From assembly GCF_032854445.1 (NCBI RefSeq), contig NC_088297.1, positions 21,527,127-21,591,126 on the forward strand: a stretch of 64,000 nucleotides of DNA, in the 5' to 3' direction. The DNA is from Liolophura sinensis (Eukaryota > Mollusca > Polyplacophora > Chitonida > Chitonidae). The notes beneath the pieces were generated by a model. The model was given only the letters and a program-made list of their open reading frames with translations, made no database searches and was not told the origin of the DNA. The translations under genes were made by a program, and so were the position numbers. Shown here one piece after another: positions 61,501 through 64,000 of the stretch (position 1 is its first letter; each line of letters opens with the position of its first letter).

Positions 61501-61851
61501 GAGTATATGGCAATCTTGGTCATCAAATATTACTTTATGACATGAAACTTACAACATATCATCCTACCATACAAACTGACCCCAAAATATTTGACTAACG
61601 TAAATACACCTCTCAGAAGACAAGATGAACAACATAGTCCCGGATAAAACTAAGGGTCAAATACAGTATTGATCAATACATGTGAAAAAAACTTAACAAA
61701 ATAAATAAATGAAGATAGTTTCATGGTGCCATTGGCTCACCTTTGATATAAATACTCCGGGCTGATCTGCCCCAAACGGCTGGCTGGAATGATCGCTACC
61801 CCCTACTATACTCAAGCCTAGAGGACCACCACCTTTACAGATGGTGATTTC
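34335..61851 (-). CDS. SCRIB: Scribble (3' part of gene): PDZ3, PDZ4 and C-terminal tail, 16 exons
   Basis: Scribble is a LAP-family scaffold (16 LRRs plus 4 PDZ domains) that works with Dlg and Lgl in basolateral polarity at the cell cortex. Seen here: PDZ3 with carboxylate loop GPLGLSIVGG, PDZ4 with loop EKLGMSIKGG, then a charged tail containing RMKSLEDEALRAQ and LSPADERALQAEKRAAW, segments close to those in the vertebrate Scribble tail. The helix-B residue is His in both PDZs (THQEAV, SHQEAV), which predicts class I ligands. Sixteen exons join with matching phases into about 635 codons once one extra base in exon 13 is discounted. LRRs, PDZ1 and PDZ2 are absent and expected beyond 64000. 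The 3' end is uncertain: either an in-frame stop at 34335-34337, or splicing at 34370/34371 to a further exon. Additional small exons in the long introns cannot be excluded. Confidence 0.93.
35375..35620 (+). repeat. Dispersed repeat Z, copy 2
   Basis: AAAAATGCATTTTTAGAGAC, GCAAACCTCAGAACACCTTT, AAATCAACAGAACTCTCAAC and AATATGGGCAAATTTGTGGT match copy 1. Lies in the last Scribble intron. Confidence 0.6.
35902..35951 (-). CDS. SCRIB: Scribble exon 15: small acidic exon
   Basis: Fifty bases, phase 1 to 0, encoding D-EEEEVSGKQNGQNNSQ. Acceptor CTTCAG after a T-rich tract, donor GTAAGT. Its length fits the phases exactly. Confidence 0.85.
36197..36370 (+). repeat. 19-bp minisatellite, decaying to the right
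   Basis: TAGCAAGATTGCCCAACAG is repeated three times exactly, then in changed forms (AAATTACCCAATAG, AAGTTGCTCAACAA). In the Scribble intron between exons 14 and 15. Confidence 0.85.
36453..36583 (-). CDS. SCRIB: Scribble exon 14: RMKSLE motif exon
   Basis: 131 bases, phase 2 to 1. Encodes MKSLEDEALRAQAVITKAQ and then ERSMTTEEAKVKANTMSAVD, with the Arg of RMKSLE completed across the splice. RMKSLExxALRAQ is a near-exact match to the vertebrate Scribble tail and is the best evidence that exons 13-14 belong to this gene. Acceptor AATCAG, donor GTGTGT. Confidence 0.94.
37551..37731 (-). CDS. SCRIB: Scribble exon 13, with a +1 frame break
   Basis: 181 bases, although the neighbouring phases (2 in, 2 out) need a length divisible by 3. 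The 5' part reads SQSNINSIQGQVRTAKAEKR then MQERLK. The 3' part reads SPVVIADGERKLSPADE and RALQAEKRAAWRKA in another frame; LSPADERALQAEKRA is a strongly conserved Scribble tail motif. The two frames meet at a run of five T on the plus strand (37655-37659). Four T would restore the reading frame. As written, the first frame stops at 37614-37616. The exon looks otherwise intact, so a sequencing error is the simplest cause. Confidence 0.9.
38876..39190. mobile_element. Second SINE family, long copy
   Basis: GCTTGGGGTCTAACGTCATA, CTTAACAGTTTTTCAGTCTT, ATTGTGTCTTCTTGTGGCAG, GTCAAATTATACTGACACCG, CTTAGTGCTAAGCGCCAGGA and GACCCGGCCGGGGATTACTA follow a repeat type frequent in mollusc and brachiopod DNA. 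Its first 70 bp match the piece inside the satellite. It lies next to the 48-bp minisatellite. Confidence 0.7.
39345..39990 (+). repeat. 48-bp minisatellite (24-bp half-units) in Scribble intron 12
   Basis: Unit GGAAGGGAATGGAGTTCCAA, ATGTGGAAGACAACAAAGTT, CCCAATGT, with 24-bp halves. On the plus strand it reads as repeats of VPNVEGNGVPNVEDNK; on the minus strand all frames are also largely open. The whole block is antisense to Scribble. No signal peptide or domain beside it; most likely noncoding. Confidence 0.92.
40613..40712 (-). CDS. SCRIB: Scribble exon 12
   Basis: One hundred bases, phase 1 to 2, encoding QKACSMTQQELLSYVTGQ followed by EEDAEQPEYDKVLS. Acceptor TTTTTCAG, donor GTGAGT. 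Frame continuity with exons 11 and 13 is exact. Confidence 0.9.
41629..41685 (-). CDS. SCRIB: Scribble exon 11
   Basis: Fifty-seven bases, phase 1 to 1, encoding about KQFSYLADHEIARMKQEE. The (A)DxxxARMKQEE pattern resembles the conserved ADDLRKMQEEE segment of vertebrate Scribble. Acceptor CACAG, donor GTAACT. Confidence 0.9.
42211..42258 (-). repeat. Small SINE fragment
   Basis: TTTTTATTTGTTTGATTGGT followed by ACTCAAGAATATTTCACTTA; the GTTTTACGCCAT part is deleted. Confidence 0.6.
42459..42614 (-). mobile_element. SINE, 5'-truncated
   Basis: TTTTTTATTTGATTGGTGTT, CACGCCGTACTCAAAAATAT, TATGGTGGGAGGAAACCTGG and GCTGCTGACAGACCTTCCCA. The tRNA-like head is missing after ACACAGCGACCACATTA. 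Confidence 0.82.
43008..43113 (-). CDS. SCRIB: Scribble exon 10: basic helical tail exon
   Basis: Encodes GQGDSAGIPEHMSIIQRKK and FFEKEIEQLQKPPQTQ, then one base of the next codon (106 bp, phase 0 to 1). The RKKFFEKEIE segment resembles the ERQKYFELE-type motif of vertebrate Scribble tails. Acceptor GTCAG, donor GTAAGT. Confidence 0.9.
43404..43480. repeat. Tail of the second SINE type
   Basis: GAATGAATGATTGAATGATT, ATGGCTTAACGCCACATCGA and CAATATCTCAGCCATATCG match the GATTG-tail plus TTTAACGCC type of repeat. Short, diverged. Confidence 0.5.
43911..44130 (-). repeat. Old, diverged SINE copy
   Basis: TTATTTATTTGTCTGCTGGA, TGTTTAATGCCATACTGAAG, GGTGGAGGAAACAAGC and GTTGCTTACAGACAAACTTT keep the order of the common SINE with roughly one change in four. 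Similar decayed traces occur at 45163-45265, 57727-57850, 21003-21090 and 1743-1812. Confidence 0.5.
44679..44777 (+). repeat. 49-bp tandem duplication
   Basis: AAAACCAGCGATGGCCATCT, TAAAAGCATTCTAAAATGTA, AAAACTGTT occurs twice in a row with one difference (AAAGG for AAAAG). Recent. Confidence 0.9.
47521..47778 (-). CDS. SCRIB: Scribble exon 9: proline-rich tail exon
   Basis: Eighty-six residues starting PPKPKFRPTLPPKPVAAVV and ending FDPRKEARKPSASLK. The PPKPKF/PPKP stretch is a candidate SH3-binding segment (inference). NLDPIRQAR and IFDPRKEAR look like two copies of a short DP(I/R)xxAR motif. The open frame runs on past the GTAAAC donor, but that extension is not conserved-looking. Acceptor CAG is preceded by a TTAACT tract; phase 0 both sides. 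Confidence 0.88.
48318..48672 (+). repeat. 84-bp minisatellite, 4 copies
   Basis: Four nearly identical copies of TGTGAATTTTCCATCCAAAA, TTTATAGCTATGTATGAGGT, GATTCTCAACTGAAGTATAT, ACTGTCTTCATTAAACACAA, CATC. The fourth has GCGTGAGG for GTATGAGG. The very high identity points to a recent expansion. In the Scribble intron between exons 8 and 9... lying just left of it, in the exon 9 to exon 8 interval. Confidence 0.95.
49108..49274 (-). mobile_element. SINE, 5'-truncated, with short target duplication
   Basis: TTATTTATTTGATTGGTGTA, TTACGCCATACTCATGAAAT, GGCCAGCATTATGGCGGGAG, TACGGCCGGAGCAGAAGCCA. GCCATAAA occurs just before (49082) and just after (49279). Confidence 0.85.
50745..51070 (-). repeat. 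Dispersed repeat Z, copy 3
   Basis: The reverse complement gives AAACCTCAAAACACCTTTCT, AAAATCAATATAACTCTCAG and GAATCAGGTAG, in line with copies 1 and 2. Lies in the Scribble intron between exons 8 and 9; the 50985-51065 part repeats the theme once more. Confidence 0.6.
51325..51382 (+). repeat. Short 19-bp tandem repeat, 3 copies
   Basis: AGAATGGGGAAGGATAACA is repeated three times, the second copy with GGCG for GGGG. Confidence 0.85.
51881..51949 (-). CDS. SCRIB: Scribble exon 8: short tail exon
   Basis: Twenty-three residues, PSPEKDSISSAHLTDHVTS plus VPHV. Acceptor TATCAG, donor GTAAGT, phase 0 on both sides. Low-complexity tail sequence; the call rests on clean splice sites and frame continuity. 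Confidence 0.75.
52128..52350. mobile_element. MITE-like element in Scribble intron
   Basis: GGGGCCGATTCCACAAAGCT, GTTTCTGAATTAAG at the left and CTTAAGTCAGAAATGGTTTC, GTGGACTCGGCC at the right are inverted repeats of about 35 bp with a few mismatches. No coding capacity. GGGCC(G)ATTxCACAAAGC ends are common in nonautonomous DNA elements of marine invertebrates. Confidence 0.7.
52560..52631 (-). CDS. SCRIB: Scribble exon 7: short charged tail exon
   Basis: Twenty-four residues starting ERLRQEREHLQGL. The acceptor is TTTCAG and the donor GTCAGA, the same donor hexamer as exon 6. Both phases are 0, so it joins exons 6 and 8 in frame. Its Glu/Arg-rich helical character fits the Scribble tail, but there is no domain to confirm it. 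It sits directly beside a 0.9-kb minisatellite. Confidence 0.82.
52645..53530 (+). repeat. 20-bp-based minisatellite with higher-order structure, 0.9 kb
   Basis: The basic unit CAGGTAATCATAATCAGCAA alternates with a shorter GACAGGTAATCAGC form. A block of about 130 bp starting at AATAGGTAATCATAATCAAC (52830) recurs at 53207, so larger segments have been duplicated. Directly adjoins Scribble exon 7. Confidence 0.95.
53535..55315. other. Part of Scribble intron 6
   Basis: No exon or repeat recognised. 55020-55080 has three ATACATTTTGCA(T/C)GTG units, a small tandem repeat. Confidence 0.5.
55318..55625 (+). repeat. 40-bp minisatellite, 7-8 diverged copies
   Basis: Unit about CTGTAAGCCAGAGTATGATT, GGCCACAAGGATGGAAACAT. 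Copies differ from each other at several positions. In the Scribble intron between exons 6 and 7. Confidence 0.88.
56040..56261 (-). CDS. SCRIB: Scribble exon 6: end of PDZ4 and following acidic linker
   Basis: Seventy-four residues. The first part, VNGQSLLGASHQEAVRALR to VCHGYDP, completes PDZ4 with its helix-B His. The rest is a Ser/Pro and acidic linker (SSPTTPLGG, SSIDKDDEE). The donor is GTCAGA, a weaker but legitimate GT site; the acceptor follows a CCCCCTCAG tract. Phase 0. Confidence 0.94.
56283..56374 (-). repeat. SINE fragment
   Basis: CTGACTGGTGTTTCATGTCA, CACTTATACGACAGTGGCTA and GCATTATGGTGGAAGGAAAC. Lies between Scribble exons 5 and 6. Confidence 0.65.
56549..56570 (+). repeat. 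22-base G run
   Basis: An unbroken G homopolymer next to a T8 run, about 60 bp downstream of the exon 5 donor of Scribble (C run on the transcribed-sense strand). Homopolymer length is hard to sequence and may be wrong. Confidence 0.95.
56632..56694 (-). CDS. SCRIB: Scribble exon 5: middle of PDZ4
   Basis: Twenty-one residues, starting INDDGAVARDGRLSVGQ and ending RILE. This matches the GAA.RDGRL..G.RILEV core of PDZ4. Acceptor TTTCAG, donor GTATGG; phase 0. A 22-base G run lies about 60 bp away in the next intron. Confidence 0.93.
57529..57645 (-). CDS. SCRIB: Scribble exon 4: start of PDZ4
   Basis: Thirty-nine residues from ELTILKKPGEKLGMSIKGG to SDEGIFISK. The GNPLDKSDEGIFISK stretch is typical of Scribble PDZ4. 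Acceptor TTGCAG, donor GTGAGT; phase 0. It follows the exon 3 linker without a gap in frame. Confidence 0.95.
58567..58793 (-). mobile_element. tRNA-derived SINE, near full length, diverged
   Basis: TTATTTGATTGCGGCTTCAT, GCCGTACTAAAGATTATTTC, ACCGGGCAGAGCCCAGCGGA and the head end GGCCACGGAGGCCCGA. The GAACTCACAGCG (B-box) part is deleted. Confidence 0.8.
59510..59697 (+). repeat. 46-47-bp minisatellite, 4 copies
   Basis: Unit GGTGGAGGTTTGCCCTTTGT, AGTGGGTGGTCCGTACATTT, AGCTG. Between Scribble exons 3 and 4. Confidence 0.9.
60208..60324 (-). CDS. SCRIB: Scribble exon 3: end of PDZ3
   Basis: Thirty-nine residues beginning VNGKDITTCTHQEAV and ending in the PDZ3-PDZ4 linker HDPPPDDLE. The His of THQEAV is the helix-B residue that selects Ser/Thr at ligand position -2. 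Acceptor TTACAG, donor GTAAGA; phase 0. Confidence 0.95.
61247..61306 (-). CDS. SCRIB: Scribble exon 2: middle of PDZ3
   Basis: Twenty residues, IVPDGAAAKTKLKIGDRVLS, containing the PDZ signature GA..(x)..L.IGDR.L. Acceptor TTGTAG and donor GTAAGT are canonical; phase 0 on both sides. It continues exon 1 directly. Confidence 0.95.
61741..61851 (-). CDS. SCRIB: Scribble exon 1 of window: start of PDZ3
   Basis: Encodes 37 residues from EITICKGGGPLGLSIVGG to GVFISK, covering strand A, the carboxylate-binding loop, strand B and strand C of PDZ3. The acceptor (CAG before GAAATC) and donor (GTGAGC after AAG) are canonical. Both edges are phase 0. No coding exon was recognised between here and the right edge of the window. 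Confidence 0.95.
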
Positions 61852-61859
61852 CTGTTCAC

Positions 61860-62850
61860 ATACGACGACAACAAATGTTAGTCAGGCAAGGTGTTAAAAA
61901 ACATAAAAGAAAAGAATTTATATCTGATGTTACATATGTACAACTTATGTATGAACGTATTTGCATTGTATAATAATGACTTTCTAGCTTGATCTAAAAA
62001 GCAAAAAGTTGACTCTGCACATAAACATTTATCAAAAATCAGAAATCATTTGAGGTACTTGCATGAGAACCAATGACTAATCAAATGAAAATAACACCCC
62101 AGGCAAAATTTGGAGGAATTATGGCACCAGACAGACATTTCTAAAGATCCTTCTCTTTTCACATCAGTGTGGGATAATACAATTTTTTCCATCATGCCAC
62201 TTTAGCTTAGATCTTCAAAGATGACATGCAGACGTCCATCATGTACAAAACTGTAAGGCTCTAATTTTTCTTCCACTTTAGAATGACACTCTTGTGCTCT
62301 TGGCTTATTCATGGATGCTACAAAGTGTCACTTACTTCTACTATAATGTTATTCTTTCAAATTACAAATTGTCCAGATGTGTACACTTTACTTCTAGTCA
62401 AATATATGCTATGCATTTAATACAACACAAAAATAAAACAGTCTAAAGTTATCAACACCAAGTTAAATTTTAAAACACCTGAGCATTTCACATTTATCAT
62501 GCGTACAAAGGTCACAGTGATAGTTACAAGCTCCTTGTATGTAGCCTACAGCCTTGAAGAAGTTGAAACTAGGCCCAGCTACGAACCACTAGCATTCAAA
62601 TTGTCTGGTCACCATTCTACAGGTTTATTAAAATCTACATGAAGTCCAACATTAAACACAAACTTAATACTATAGTTTGCGATGAGGCTTTGCCGGCAAA
62701 CTGGTCACTGCAAAAAAAATTCAGGTTCAATTCAGCTTGAATCAACTGGTACTGAGCAATTTCCACGTGACCAGTAGTACATATGGATAATTGTCAAATT
62801 GACAAATCTTAGCATGAATGATGCCTTAAAGAAATAAGCATGTTATCAAC
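61860..62850. other. Intron upstream of Scribble PDZ3
   Basis: AT-rich, without recognised exon or repeat. The exon encoding the PDZ2-PDZ3 linker was not found between here and 64000. Confidence 0.5.
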
Positions 62851-62854
62851 TTGG

Positions 62855-63305
62855 AATTGGTAGCAAGGCTATTGAAGAGCTCGCCTGTATGAGACACATG
62901 AATGCTTAACTTAAGCTCAATGCTTAAAAAACTGAAATCATCAAATTGGTAATTTATGGTAATTAATATCCTCACACAGCATCAACATCAGGTCAATACA
63001 CACAATAATTTTCAAGACACGAACAATAACATTTTGTTTAACCGTGATTCTAGCACACAATACACTAAGTCAGGAATTCAGTAATTTAGTGTATTTAATA
63101 TATACACACCAAATAAAAGATGGAATATCCCTCTCATGCCATTCTCTTCCACATGTGTGCAAACCCTGAGCTCGATACCTGCAGTCCTTTTTAAGATAAC
63201 ACCCCTAACATTTTGTTTAACATTACTTTCTGTATTACTGGACGCCGACACTCAGGGTATGACTTAAGTTACGCCTGTACTACATACACGTGAGCTAAAA
63301 ACTAA
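62855..63305 (+). repeat. Dispersed repeat Y, copy 2
   Basis: TGAAGAGCTCGCCTGTATGA, GGTAATTAATATCCTCACAC, CTCATGCCATTCTCTTCCAC, TATTACTGGACGCCGACACT and TATGACTTAAGTTACGCCTG match copy 1 at 27155. It is longer by about 80 bp in the middle. Confidence 0.65.
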
Positions 63306-63415
63306 AGTACATAACTGACAAAGTAAAATCAGGTAAAACACAATTCAATAGGTCAGGAGAGTACATCTACAAACAATGAGGCAGCGGCATATGTTTTTAT
63401 ACCATGAGGTGGCGC

Positions 63416-63738
63416 TAGCATGAAGCAGGACCTGCGACAGTGTGAAGAAGGACCTGCCACAGTGTGAAGCAGGACCTGCGACAGTGTGAAGAAGGACCTG
63501 CGACAGTGTGAAGCAGGACCTGCGACAGTGTGAAGAAGGACCTGCGACAGTGTGAAGCAGGACCTGCGACAGTGTGAAGAAGGACCTGCGACAGTGTGAA
63601 GCAGGACCTGCGACAGTGTGAAGCAGGACCTGCGACAGTGTGAAGCAGGACCTGCGACAGTGTGAAGCAGGACCTGCGACAGTGTGAAGAAGGACCTGCG
63701 ACAGTGTGAAGAAGGACCTGCGACAGTGTGAAGCAGGT
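63416..63738 (+). repeat. 22-bp minisatellite, about 15 copies
   Basis: Unit AGGACCTGCGACAGTGTGAA plus GC or GA. The AAGC/AAGA difference alternates along the block and one copy has CTGCCAC. Since 22 is not a multiple of 3, the frame rotates but no frame has a stop, giving spurious open frames of about 160 codons on the minus strand. Confidence 0.95.
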
Positions 63739-64000
63739 CTAAATAACATTTTTCTTTTTTGACTTTGCAGTGTGTTCCTCGTATATGAGCCCAAATACAC
63801 CAATAATTGTGACGTAATAAAGTACAGCACAAATGAGTTCACAGCTTTCGGCTGTCTTGATACAGACAGGAAGGAGTTTTACGAGTTGCCCATTAACTGT
63901 TTAAGAAGAATGAAAGCAGTAAAATCACGCAGTAAAAAGTCTGAGAATAGGACAAAACTCCTTGGGTAATCAAGAGATCAAAGGCAAGCACCTTCACCAC

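Noticed and set aside
63345-63842. Two minus-strand open frames of about 160 codons
   Set aside because: They are the 22-bp minisatellite read in two frames.

Overview
The window looks like nuclear DNA from a lophotrochozoan invertebrate, most likely a mollusc or a brachiopod. The reasons are spliced genes with GT/AG introns, a recognisable animal Scribble gene, many tRNA-derived SINEs with (AAAT)n tails of a type common in such genomes, and many micro- and minisatellites. Nothing is bacterial or viral. The species is not determined.

Layout. 1-13.8 kb is gene-poor and holds simple repeats, two related inverted-repeat (MITE-like) elements, SINE pieces and a dispersed repeat called element X here. 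At 13.80-13.95 kb, on the minus strand, is the first coding exon of a membrane-anchored short-chain dehydrogenase/reductase; I could not find its other exons. 14-22 kb is a transposon graveyard: a 51-bp minisatellite, two Penelope-like reverse-transcriptase fragments lying tail to tail, two more copies of element X, many SINEs, a strong 29-bp-arm hairpin and a 148-bp segmental duplication. 22.35-26.44 kb is one satellite array of about 50 monomers of 81 and 84 bp. 26.4-31.3 kb has no recognised coding exon and may include the 3' UTR of the next gene.

34.3-61.9 kb (minus strand) carries the 3' half of a Scribble orthologue. Sixteen exons were read out, each with consistent splice sites and phases. 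They encode PDZ3, PDZ4 and the whole C-terminal tail, about 635 residues. The N-terminal LRRs, PDZ1 and PDZ2 must lie beyond the right edge. One conserved exon (37551-37731) carries a single extra base that breaks the frame. The introns are loaded with minisatellites of 19, 20, 22, 40, 46, 48, 49 and 84 bp and with SINEs.

The most interesting relationship is between the satellite and element X. One X copy carries a single satellite-like monomer, another carries three shortened 48-bp tandem monomers, and the array has about 50. This looks like successive stages of a satellite arising from a mobile element.
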